Shown one piece after another: positions 11,061 through 23,019 of a stretch of DNA of 64,000 nucleotides. A program made the position numbers and the translations under genes. Numbering within the stretch: position 1 is the stretch's first letter; the number at the start of each line of letters is the position of its first letter. The notes under the pieces were generated by a model that saw only the letters and a list, made by a program, of their open reading frames with translations, searched no databases and had not been told where the DNA came from. The stretch is from the NCBI RefSeq assembly GCF_901933205.1, contig NC_044582.1, forward strand, positions 16,281,820 through 16,345,819, given 5' to 3'. The stretch comes from Camarhynchus parvulus (Eukaryota; Chordata; Aves; Passeriformes; Thraupidae).

Positions 11061-13732
11061 TTATTTGTTTCAATAAAAATTGAAATGGGCCAGTGATCTT
11101 AGCAGTAAGATCTGGGGGAAAAAAAACAACCCAGCCCTATCTAATATTATGAAAGTATGCTGTGCAGTTCAGCCAATTGGCAATACATAATTTTTGGTCA
11201 AAAATAATTTTCATTACAGTTATTAAACTGCCTCTTAATTCTGAAAGGTTCTTCTCTCACCTCATGCATTCTCCAGCCCAGCAAGAAGCCCCTGGGCTCC
11301 CTTGGAGCAGGTTCTGATCCTGCACCACCCATCCTGCTGGGCTGGGGGCAGCCCCATGCCACCTTGGAGCTTCCATGGAGAAAACTGGGAAGGAAAAGTT
11401 ACCAGCACTCATGTCCACTATTTTTAAGCACTCACACAATATAAGATTCAACATGACCTTTCATATCAAGGATAAGGCAGGACAGAAGGACGATAAAGAA
11501 ATGTGGGAGAAGAGTTCATGGACACCCCGCGAACTTGATCATTTAAGGGGGCTTTGTGTCTGGCCCTTTAGGGCTGTGTTACCCTGTAAGCCATGGCCAG
11601 TAGATCACAGGCTGTTGGGTGGTGACATCCTACAGTGCAACTCAGGGCATCCTTTGGAGACCTCATTTGTGCCTTACGACATCTCATGCTCTAGAGACAT
11701 GCACCCAAGGAGTCCATTTCCCTGCCTTGGGTCAAACACCCATCACATCAGGGGTTGGGCAATGGGATGTTTCAGAGTTTGGCCCTGCAAAACGCTCACA
11801 CATAGACAGGAACCTGGACTGCCTTGGACCTCCTGCTACTGTAACCTCAGAGCAAAGGAGGAGACCCACCAAGCCCCCAGCAGCCTCCTCATCCTTTAAA
11901 ACAGCACGTCTCTACAAGTCTAACACTTCACTGCAAACTGCAGGCTCCAGGCTGCTCTGCAGTGAGGACAACAACCTGTAAGGACAAAACCAAATAAAAT
12001 ACACCCCTTGTGACATGAATTCAGTCTTAGCAGTGAAAAGACCAAATGCATTAACCAACACACACCATCTAAGCCCATAATGGTTTAACATAATTCCTTT
12101 AGAAAGGCTGATGTGAATAGCACACTTTGCAAACTGCTTGGTTCTAACAGGAGGGTACTTTTTGCTCATATTCACTCTTTAACCTAATCAGAAGAAAAGT
12201 AAATATCAAGTCCAATTTTAATGACTGACTATAAATAAAAGCTTTTATGCAAAATGCACGGTTTGCAAAGATAATGATTTTAAGGATGATGTCACTGGTG
12301 ACCTACTGAACTACATGGCACATGTCAGACAGACGTCTGTTTCTTAAATTGCAGTAATAAATTAGTAGCCACAGAATCTGTTCTGTTAAGACGTGAAGCT
12401 TTCCCATTCAGATAAAAGTTTAACAATTGTTTCAGTTTAGGTTCATGAGTTAAGGTTACTATTGATGGGGGGACTAGTGCAGGCCCAGCTTCATCTGCCT
12501 CCTCTTCCTCCAACCCCTGTGCAGCATTATTTCACCCCAACAGGATCCAAGACTAAAACACACGGAACACTTTTTCTCTAACTTTACACTGATTAAACTA
12601 TTAGTATTTTAAAGTATGATACTTGCACAGGTGTCGCCACGAACACCGCCCAACATACCACGTCCCATCCAATTACCTTGTTTTCAGTGAATTTGTCAAA
12701 TTTTAGCCATTTTGTACTGAAGTCTGCCCTTGCTGAGCATTCTGCCACAGTCCAAATTCTGGCAAAAAAAAAAAAATCCAAAGCTCCTGAGGGTACTCCT
12801 GAAAACAAGGAACATCACTGATCTACCATGGTGAGCAACCCCGATCACCACTTCTGTGAGAAGTCACCAAGCTCCCACGTTCTGGAGCACAGACATGAGA
12901 ACAGGCAGGTAAAAGACTTTGTGGGAGGCAGGTGGATGGCACCATTCCCCACCTACTGCCTCGTCCTCTTCCTCTCTGCCCCCCAGCAGAGGGACAGGCA
13001 GGGGTACAGGAAGCCACCTGATTTGAATAGAGAGGAGACACGGCCAGCTCGGAAGCAGGAAAATGAGCAGACAGGGACAAGAAAGCCAGAGAAATGAACC
13101 ATGACTGCCTGAGCACGTCACTTATCTCATACCTAGGGTTGCTTACATTTTTTGGCCATTACAGGGAACTACAGAGTTTAGTTCACTTTGGAGCACCTTT
13201 GGAGACCTGTAGCTTGGCCAATCTGAGATCAAGATGTGCAAGTATATCCAAAGCAAAATCCTAGACTTCAGTGTGACCTCCCTCCCCATTTCCACATTTT
13301 AGCCTTAAAACATGGAAAATCCTAAGGCTGCTTGGCTAACTGGTGTTTCATGTTCTCACTCAGCCAAGCAACATCTATTTCACTAATCCTTTTCTGAGAA
13401 AGAGCTGCCAAGGCCTTCGTGGAAAGTTCTGGACATAGAAAACTTCAGCCCAACTGGATTGGCTTTTAATCATACTGTGAATACAGGGCTTTTCAATGGG
13501 AAGTGTGGGTCTCTGCTCTGGAAGTGTTTTTCTTTTTAACAGAAAAAACATAAGCCGCTTCTTTGTGTGAGTAAAAAAGTAGAATTTTTTTTTCCCCTGG
13601 TGCTATTTTGCTGGTTACCCATGAAACATCAACTTTGTCTTCTCATCCATCATCCCATCCCCAGCACTGGTAAAAAAAGCTTTATGAGAAAATTAAAACA
13701 AAAAGCAACACAACTATGTAATGAGCCCCATA
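11061..13732. other. Unique non-coding stretch, no gene recognised
   Basis: Open frames at 11375-11899 and 11619-11981 (plus) overlap each other and show no domain or splice structure. A weak CTCF-like word lies at 12983-12996. A13 occurs at 12764-12776. Nothing else stands out. Confidence 0.55.
12983..12996 (+). promoter_or_regulatory. Weak CTCF-like motif
   Basis: CCAGCAGAGGGACA matches the core CTCF pattern CCASYAGRKGGCRS at 12 of 14 positions. It misses the C after the GG and the following purine. Single-site matches of this quality are common by chance. Confidence 0.15.
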
Positions 13733-13970
13733 GGGAAGGGAAGGGAAGGGAAGGGAAGGGAAGGGAAGGGAAGGGAAGGGAAGGGAAGGGAAGGGAAGGG
13801 AAGGGAAGGGAAGGGAAGGGAAGGGAAGGGAAGGGAAGGGAAGGGAAGGGAAGGGAAGGGAAGGGAAGGGAAGGGAAGGGAAGGGAAGGGAAGGGAAGGG
13901 AAGGGAAGGGAAGGGAAGGGAAGGGAAGGGAAGGGAAGGGAAGGGAAGGGAAGGGAAGGGAAGGGAAGGG
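13733..13970 (+). repeat. (AAGGG)n pentanucleotide array, about 47 units
   Basis: A perfect head-to-tail run of AAGGG/GGGAA units spans 238 bp with no visible interruption. It is bounded by unique sequence ('gagccccata' before, 'actgtacact' after). All frames stay open because the repeat contains no stop: one strand reads as Gly-Lys-Gly-Arg-Glu repeats and the other as Pro-Ser-Leu-Pro-Phe repeats. These are not proteins. The strand asymmetry (pure purine against pure pyrimidine, a GGG run every five bases) allows G-quadruplex or triplex structure. Copy number is probably variable between individuals, and the array may be collapsed or expanded in the assembly. Confidence 0.98.
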
Positions 13971-16900
13971 ACTGTACACTGCCAGGCTGTGTGGAGACTC
14001 TCTGCTCCAATGCTCACAAAGATTTCTCGCCGGGTAGAGCTCCAGAGGAGCCTGAGCTTATGATAAGCAACGGCATACTTAACAGTTACATGTTACCGTT
14101 CATGATAATGCAATATTTCATTTGGGTGATTTAGAAGTCCCTCTTGACCAACTTACAGTGAGACACCAAACGCTTCATCAATCACAACCATTTTTATTCA
14201 CAATCCAGAGCAAAAACTACAGGGAGAGTTGAATTTTCAGCAACTCATTGGGGAGGGGATTGCTACTAGCTCTGAAAATCCTCCTATCTCACCAATTTTT
14301 ATGTTAGATTCAAATATATTTTCTTTCTAAGCAGCATTCCATTTTGCTGCCTCTCTCTGCTGCGTTTCTTATCGTGGCAGGGTGAAAGAGTATCCAATTT
14401 AATATCTGTTTTGCAGGACAGGAGATTTTTTCATATCTTATGCACTAAGGAAAGCTGCAGGGGATGGCTTAGCAGGCTGAGCATCACGTTTTAAATACCT
14501 AGACTCCCTGGAACCACAGATCCCATCAGGTTGACTGAGCCCTTCATGTTTCGGGGGTAGATAAATTAAGTGTCACGCTGTTTACTTTGTTGGGGTCTGT
14601 TGGATGAGGCCTCTGCAGCAAAAGTCCTGTCTGTTCTGCATGGAGCTGAAGGTTAAAGTCTCATGGTTAAGACACAGCACCAGGTGCCACCTTGATCTCA
14701 CTGACTCTAATGACAGTTCTGCTATTTCTGTTAAGAAAGACAATCCAAGGATCTGCTCCCAAAACTTGGTAATGTTACTGGATGACTGAAAATTATTCAA
14801 CAGCTTATCGGCCTCGGTTTTGGTGACTGTTAAATGAAAAAAATACATCTACACCTTCCAGATGTTTAATTCATAAGTTATACAAAACTGTCAGATCTAT
14901 GGATGACAGAAGAGAGATATTCATCATTTTTACAGCCTGATTTCTGTGGTTGGAGGTAACCCTATGTTTCTGCAAAGTCATACCCTCTTCCCACTCCTCT
15001 GCACCACACGATAGCAGTGGCTCAGCCCATTGACATTAATGGCTCACAACAGAAGCTTTTTAGAAAGAAATCACTGGAGAGGAGTAGTACAAAATAATCA
15101 GGAAAGACAAAACAATAATAAGAAGAATCACAAAAGTGAGACCTTTCATGGCCAGTTGTGTACAGACACGCATCCATCCTCACAAACACAAAAACCTCTT
15201 CAAACCCAGACACCTAAGAGAGGTCCCTCTATCTCCAAAAGGTCTGATTCAAGGAGAACAGACTCAGTGTAGAAGAAAACAGGATGCTTTGAGAAGGGCA
15301 GCTGTAAATATCCACTTGGAACCTATTCCTGGCCTTACTCTTAGCTTTGCAGCTGCTGTTGTTTTACTGGACACAGAAGATTCTGGGAAAGGTGGGTGAA
15401 AGGAAATAAAATGCAATGATAGAAAAAAAATACAGTTCTTAAAAATAATTTCCCTTATAAGTAGAAATTACGCAGAAAAAAATATTTCCTTTTACATTGG
15501 TTAGAAAAACGACTGTCTTTGATTTGTTTCCACAACAGCTGACAGTACACATTCCCTGCTTAGGGTACCAGAAATAATCGTTATCACTCTTAGAATGTGT
15601 GTTACGGTGACGTACCAGAGGTTAAATGTGGCTGTTGGCTTTACTGGCTGCAATTCCTTCTCAGGTGGCTTAGCACAACTCCCACATTTTTCTTCTCAAA
15701 CTACCCAAAAACCTGCTGGAGCTCCAGCCTACAGACATTACTAGGATTAAGTAAAAGAGGTAGGAAAGACTCTTTCAGCTCTATTTACACATAGCTATGT
15801 TCAAACTGGTTTTTAGTAGAGTTTGGCTACCAGAGGACATGATATCAAACTGATTTTTGAAAACATCTCATATTGAATCTAAGACATCCAAAGATACTGT
15901 TTGTATTGCAGAGGGGAAAACTCCATCAAGGAAAGGTACCAGACAACACTGGGGTAAGGCCTGTTTTTACTGCTGTGTTTGGTATATTTGTTTTTAGAGG
16001 CAGGACAGACGTCCTTAGAAATAGTGATCAAGATATTCCCTGTCAAACCAAATTCAACACAACCAGCAGAATCTGCTACAAAGAACAAGGACTTTGCCCC
16101 AAATCCACCTATTGTTCCTGGAATCTCTCAGTGTCTGTAAGTTTTCACTGCCTCAGTTAAGGATGTGCAGGTCTGCCCTACATACTCCAGCTCCAGCAGG
16201 GGACAGAGCTAAAGGGGAAAAAATAAGTAAGGTCAGGAGGTGGCTGTGCAGTAAAACTAAACCAATTAGCACAGTTTTCTTCCAAAACTGCTTTGAAATA
16301 ATTATTACAGCACCTCGTTAGCTTGCACTTTGACGAGAAGAACATAAACTCCTGACCAAAGTCCTGTCCCCAACAAAGCCCTTGTAGGTGGCTAGCTGGC
16401 AGGTGTGTCTCCAGAGTCACAGAGAATCATAAAATCCTTAAGGAAAAGGGGTAGGAGTAAGAAGGTGGAGGTGCACTACTGTCCCACACACTCATCTCTT
16501 GGCCCCAGGGACAGAGTCAGCCCTGGAGCTCAGCCCTTCCATCTTCCTTGGCTCAGTCTAACCAGATTCCCTCCATATTCCCCTCTGCCCTCTTTGTGCT
16601 CTTCTGAGCAGAACACAACTGGCCCAAAGAGGTGCCAGCTGCCCGAGGCACCAGAGCTCTTTTATCAGACAGTCAAATCCTTCATGTCCAGCACATCCCC
16701 AAATGCACTGAACCGCGTCCGGAGACCCCGGCCACAGGTCCCAGCTTAGGGACTGAAGCAGAAGAGATAATCATTGGCCTTGACTGCAAGCTCCTGTTCC
16801 AGTGCTTCGAGTCACTAGTGGTCAGCAAGGAGACTTTTGGTGTGCTCAAACGGAAAAAGCTGGAATGAAAAGGGCTGTGCCTCCTGCTATCCCCGGGGTG

Positions 16901-19900
16901 AGCCAGGGCGCTCTCCCCGGCTGTGGGCTCCCAACAGGGCTCTTTGATGCCTGGTCACACCCGCTACTTCAAATCAACAAGCAAACCAAAGTGAGAAATG
17001 GAAAGGACAAGGTGAATTGCAGATGAAAGTGAAATATCCCTCCTCTCTATCAGCTCTGAGGGGTAAAGGATGAAACAGGATAAAACTGGTTTTGGTTAAA
17101 GCTGTAAAAGAATCGCAGGGAGAGAGCACTTACAGAGAAATGTATTTTCATGTAAACTTTTATGCGCCCATCCCTTGTAGCTGGACATCAGGGAGGATGT
17201 TAATAAACATCATCAGGGGAAGAAAAACACAGTAAAAAAAGAAAATCAGACTACAAACCCATCTTTTCGAAGATGTTCAAAATAGCTTTGCAGCTATATA
17301 CTGAGGGGAGCCGAACACACTCAGATACAAGTTTGCATCTTAAACGTAAGCGCACATACATACAAACAAGGTTTTGCAGATATTTGTTAGCAGTACTACA
17401 AGATTTTCCAGGGCTGGTGCTGCAGCTTATGTTACCGTGCTTTTATATAGCTGCAGATCAGCCCCCTAAGAAGCAGCCTTGGAGAGAAGCTGAAATAGTG
17501 ACAGTTTGTGTTGCTGGGGATATTTCTGAGACGCAGTTGCTGTTTACTGTGTTTCTATTTCCAATCAAGCTGCAAAGTCCACCCATAAAACATGAGGAGG
17601 CATTTCTTTGGGTGTGGGACAGAGCAGCACGCACACAAGGAGGACCAGCTCTTCAGCTGCTCCACCAAAATACTCTTAGCCCTACCTGCAGCAGAGCATT
17701 TGGCCCATGAAGAAGAAAACTATAGCCAAAGTCCCCAGCTACAGAGCTTCTCTCAGTATATATTTATGCACAAAGCTCAAATAATTTAATACCACGCCTC
17801 ACTAATCATGTGAATGCACAATTCTTGCAGGGGCAAATGGTTCTTTTATCTCGTGCACCTCTTGCTCTTGGCTGGAAAAGGTGCCTCAGAATGTTACTGG
17901 CACTTTTAAGGTGACACCTACCTATCTGTGGCATACACAGTCCAGTGTGATTCATTGTAGGTTCCCCAGAACAGATTAACCCCCCCACAAGGAGGCAAAA
18001 ACTAGTTCTTAATGATGGTAAATCACAGCACATGGCAAACTGGACAACTTCCTTCTACTCCAGAGGGGAAATTAGGTGATACACTCTGGATATGCTCTCC
18101 TTGGTACACTCCTGTTACCCTGTTATTGCTAATGGTTGTACAAATTGTGAGAAAAGTGCTACAAACATCTAAAACAAAGGAAGATCGATCAAGAATATGC
18201 AAAAGCATATGCAAAGGGATCTAAAGAGTATTTCAACGTAACACAGTTTTCTTCCTTATTCCCTTCTTTACTTAAAAGCAAGAGGCGTGCAGGATTGCAA
18301 AAACATACAATGTGCCAACAAATGTACAAACTACAGCTCACGAAAAATAGCGAAATGGAGACGCAAAATTTGAGGCCAGTACAAGTTCATAACATGAACA
18401 GGAGATCAGAAAACTGGCTCCTAAAGTAAGAAAAAAAAGAACACCAATTCCATTTTTTTCTAAGAAAACCATTTCCTACCAACTTTGAAAACAAGAATGC
18501 CTACAGTGATCTGGGCTCTCTGTGATGGTTTTGGCTTGGCTCCCTTGCCCCTCCTCAGCTGCGTGGCCAAATGTGAGTCTAACCATGAGGTTCAGAGAGT
18601 GGTGTTCTTCTTAACCTTCCACTTCATGCTTCCAAGTTTAGACTGCAGTAAAACGCCCTTTCAGAAATTTCCCTTATTCTTCATTACTTCTAAGGTGAGA
18701 GTTTACATTTCAGCCCATATCTGCGATGCCAGACTACTGCAGAAGCACAACACTGAGTTAAATATACTGAGGTTTAGCCTTTGTCTACTTTTCCTTGGAT
18801 TTTTAATTTATTTTTTTAGAACCATTCATTACAAGAGCAGCTCAATGGCTCTGAAAGTGCTATAAGTTCTCACCCGAATTTTGATGCCTAGACAGAAAAA
18901 TTAAATACAGAGGTGATCTCTTGGATGCAAGATTTGCAACAGCAATTTGCAACCATCCGTTGTGGTGGGGCAGCATCATGACTAATTATTACCTTCATTA
19001 AACAGCCAGTGACAAGTCCATGCTGTCACCACATCCCACCAACGCTCGTGAGTATGAAGAGAGATGGGGTGAGAACTGAAAGCGCCCTGACTGCTCCTGA
19101 AAAACTGTTCTCCTTCCAACCAGCTGCTCTTCCAAGCCACAGGACTCTTTCCAGCGTGGTTATGAGCTCCACCTCAGTCTGGGCTGGTCAAGATGAATCT
19201 TGCCTTTGAGCAAGCAAGAAAAATTCACAAGGGAGAAAATCAGATTTGGAAACTAAACGTTTTGTAATCTCCTGCCATGCAATTTGGCTTGCAGGCAAAC
19301 TTCCAACCCTTTCAATAGCAAAAAACCAGACAAATACACTGTCTTCTACCATCTCCTGGAATATTAAGGCCAGAGTGTGATGTGATAACCACACACACTT
19401 TAAAAGCTGTACGAGCAGAAGAGAGTGACGCACCCATGCACAGTGGTAGAGGAGACAGCAAACACAGCACACGGAATCAAACAGAGCCAAAAGAACCACT
19501 TCTGTTGCGCAAATTTGTCTTCTCATGCTCCCTTGCCAAACTGGACACGGCTTTCCTGGCACAAGGAGCACCTCAGTGATCTGTGGTACTGCTGCTGCTG
19601 AGGTGACTCTCTGCACCAGGAGAACCTGGAGCATCCAACCTTTGGCCAAAGAAGGGCACGAGACAAGGGAAAAAGAAACAGCAAAGCCAACCAGCAGTGC
19701 TGAGCATATGACCAGCTCTGGGTATGACTGGGTTATTGCACTGCTCTTATCAGCACACGAGTTCAAGGTCAGCCTTGATGCACTCACTGAAAACTGACAC
19801 TGCCTGTGTCCTGCAGTCAGCATGGCTTCAAACCAAGGCTTCCAATTATTAGCAGTTGTTTTGTTTATTATTGTGGGGCCTCAGGACAAACAAAAAAGGA

Positions 19901-21469
19901 GCCCCATTGTGCTCAGCATCGTACAGAAATGCTTAATTAGCCTCTTCATAGGTTGCTCCCTTCAGCTTCTTTTAAACAAGATATTTTCAAATATAAATAA
20001 ATTCAAATTTCAGAATTCCAAAAATCAGTTCCCTGGAATTTGAATCCGTAAACAATTAACATGAATTTGCCTTCTCAAATTTCAGCTTTGCACCAAACAC
20101 TTCACTCTTTTACTTTAAGAAAAAATTATATTCTAAAATATTGGTCCTTGGCATGTAAACAGACTTTTGTTGCTCAGTTAAAGCCTGGATTTATGCTCAA
20201 ATTTTCTCTGAACTATGAGAAAGTTGCAAAATCCTTAGTCTTCTGTTGTTTCTTTCCTCAAACTACAGTATTTATGTATCAACAACATAAATGACAAATG
20301 TACAGGAATATTCGCAAATTGGAAAAACAAATTAAGAGCTGAGTTTTTACTCAGTAAAAACTGATCAGTGAAATGTGATGCCATGCTGCAATCTTGTAAG
20401 TTCAGCAGAATAATCAAACCAGCTCATACACAGATGAGTACCAACACTGTCACAGAAGTAAATGCAGGTAAACATGAACTAAATTTGTGAAGAAAAAGTA
20501 AAACCTCAGACTTTGCCCCTTCTCTGGAGGCATCTGGTCATGTCCTTTCTTAGAGATGCCAAGGTAGCTGCACCAATGGTCCAGTCTCCTATACCAGCAC
20601 TTGACAGTGCTCTTAAAACTTGCTGAATTCAAAAGGGGAAAGCAGAAAGTGAGGCAAGAGGAAGGCAGCTCATCCTTCCAAGAGCCATTCACCCACAGTA
20701 TCCAATCGCCCCAACTTGACAGCAGATAGATCCTGAGGATCAGACCGTCACTTGAAAGCATTTTATGACCATTTTCAAATGCAAATACTTTCTGCTGAGT
20801 CTCCACCTCGCTCAGATTTGTACCAATAATTTAGAGGTCACCAGCTATTACATCTTATTATCTAACCCTTCAGACTCTGCTTTCTTTCTTTTTACTCTTA
20901 CTGCTCGCTGATGTTTCCATTCACCTTTGAAGATGCCTGTTTAATTTAGCTGGGTTTTCAGCCCACACTGTGGATTACATTTCCCACAAGCTTATTCCAG
21001 CAATTTCTTGGCAATAAATGATATTTGGATACCCCACAGAAACCCCACATCAAATATTGATTACTGTTATTTCCATTACCAGAGGCTAAACCAGTTAGGT
21101 CCTAAGGGCAAATTAAAGAGCTTGCTTCCAAGTTCTGGTCCTTTAGAGGAAGGATGTAACTATTCTCCACAACAAGGAAGATGCTGACACAAAAGCAAAT
21201 AATGGCCCTAAAAATGCTTCATTCTCTGGCACGGTTAAATAAAGAAAATATAGTAAACTACTTTGCATGCAAAGGATAAAATCAATATCATTTCCATTCA
21301 GGCAATAAAAATTATAGCATATTGCTTTAGATACATAGATACTCTTCATTTAAGGTGGAGTTTCCACAATTCCCTGCTGAATACCCAGCTCTGCAGCATG
21401 CACCTCTCTATAGCACTCAGCAATCTCTGCTTGACATTAGTACTAAACAATATTCATTAAGAGCATAAC
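13971..21469. other. Unique non-coding stretch, no gene recognised
   Basis: Several open frames of 75-211 codons occur. The longest in the window is on minus at 19188-19823. It overlaps frames on the other strand and shows no domains, no exon borders and no recognisable similarity. A sequence at about 16415-16440 faintly resembles the reversed CR1 tail, but too weakly to call. No other structured feature was seen. Confidence 0.55.
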
Positions 21470-22330
21470 ACTAAAGTGCAACATGTAAGTAAATCAAACT
21501 CTCAATGCTCTATTTTACAAATTTCATGGGCCACTGGGGATAATTAAAAGGGTAATTATACAAAGTTGGTGCAGTTTTGAGACTCAAATGACATTTTCTG
21601 CTTTAAAGCACTTGATAATCTGGTATTTTTCTACTAAGACAGTCTTTTTGTACTTCGATGGTCAAACAGCATAAACAAACAAGAATTGTTTTTAAGGCAT
21701 TTCAATTCTTTTTTCTCTCCCTGCACTGTTTTTCTTGATCAATACCACTCACTAATTATTCCTAAAAGCCCCATATTGTTAAGAAAAGCAGGACCTTTGG
21801 AAAAAAAAAAAAAATCCCTGATCACCATAAAATACCACTGAGTTTCAAGCCTGGTTTAAACCGTAGCTCTGAACAAAAATGGCATTGCTTTGGGTGTTTA
21901 CAGCACTGGAGCACTCCTTGGTTTGTCACTGTGTTTAACCACTGCTCTAAAGCCAGCAAAGTACATTACTGGTAGTAACAGCTCATGAAAAATACAGCGA
22001 AGAAACTGCTAGTGGCAGAAGCATTTAACTTTCTTGTTAGCAGCCTCCCCCATGTGGCACTTTAGCACCAGCAAGTTGTTTATTATGTTCTGTGCCAGGC
22101 AAAACTGATTAAATGGGGCTCTTAAGAATCAAAGCGTTATAAATTCATGGAAATACAGCAAGCAATAAATTCCATGGAATTAAAAGCTTACTAGTGCTAT
22201 TAGCATTTCAGGGTGTTTGCATTGTTAATAGTGATGTGCAAAAATGATGTTCCTATAAGACAAGGCAAACCAACAGAACATATGCTTTAGCTGCTACATT
22301 TTTATACCATGTCATCATCAATGGCAATTA
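21470..22330. promoter_or_regulatory. Candidate conserved non-coding element (block 4)
   Basis: Two AT-rich, non-repetitive sub-blocks, at about 21470-21660 and 22010-22330, carry motifs such as 'gggataattaaaagg', 'ggtaattatac', 'gttgtttattatg' and 'gctattagcatttc'. A 14-A run (21801-21814) lies between them. The frames are short. The texture is enhancer-like but weaker than in blocks 1, 7 or 8. Confidence 0.2.
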
Positions 22331-22944
22331 TTTTTTCCCAAAAAAAACTAGAAAGCTCATTAATGTTTTGAGGAAAAAACCTGAATCAAGGGTCTGTAGA
22401 CTGAGGATTTACATCCCTAAAGAGAAATATTATGTAGGAAACAACGTTGTTGTGACTGTGGAAGAGCAGGAGATGGATTTCCTGGAACAGAGCTGGGGAG
22501 GAGGGAGAAGCGGCGAGGCAGGGTGACTTTGGTGACACCACAGGGACATGGTACAACACAACTTGCTAACAATTTAATAAGTAAACTCAATGCATAGTAA
22601 TTCATAATATCAAAAAGAAAGGGCAATGTAGTCTGACCTGCTGGTCAGTAAATCTGTCAGCAGCTCTCCAAAGAGACATCTTTACTCCGGGTCACTCTAT
22701 CATCATTCCATGGGAATGACTCTGTGGCAGGTGAATAACTTCTCCATCATTCCAGCAGAGCTCCATGTGACACACCAGCCCAAGCTGGGATGAGGCCTTC
22801 CCTTATGCCCATCTGTTTGCAGGTAGCTGATAACTCTGTAAATGGAATTTCTTTCAAGCGGAAACTTGGTAAAGAAACCATGTTAGGTGTGTGGCTGAGC
22901 AGGAGAGGAATGGGACACCTTTCCAAAACTGAAAAAAAAATAGG
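22331..22944. other. Non-coding stretch
   Basis: No gene, RNA or repeat family recognised. Short chance frames only. Confidence 0.5.
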
Positions 22945-23019
22945 CTTTGTAGGGTTTGTTTGATTTGTTGTTGGGTTTTTGGGGAGTCTTTTTGCTTTGG
23001 GTTTGTTGTTTTCTTTTTT
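22945..23019 (+). repeat. T/G-rich low-complexity tract
   Basis: Runs of the type 'gtttgtttg', 'ttgttgttggg' and 'tttttgggg' make up about 75 bp of nearly pure G/T on the plus strand. This is an impure, decayed simple repeat. Confidence 0.7.

Noticed and set aside
13567..14134. Long frames on both strands through the AAGGG array (109-156 codons)
   Set aside because: They stay open only because the pentanucleotide repeat contains no stop in any frame.
16415..16445. Faint resemblance to the reversed CR1 tail ('gagaatcataaaatcc')
   Set aside because: The match is short, and the expected continuation (reversed 'ccttccaacc' and 'ggtgtccctgcc' phrases) is absent.
19188..19823. Longest frame in the window, minus, 211 codons
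   Set aside because: No recognisable domain, no splice structure, overlapping frames on the other strand, and Cys/Leu/Val-rich content typical of a chance frame.
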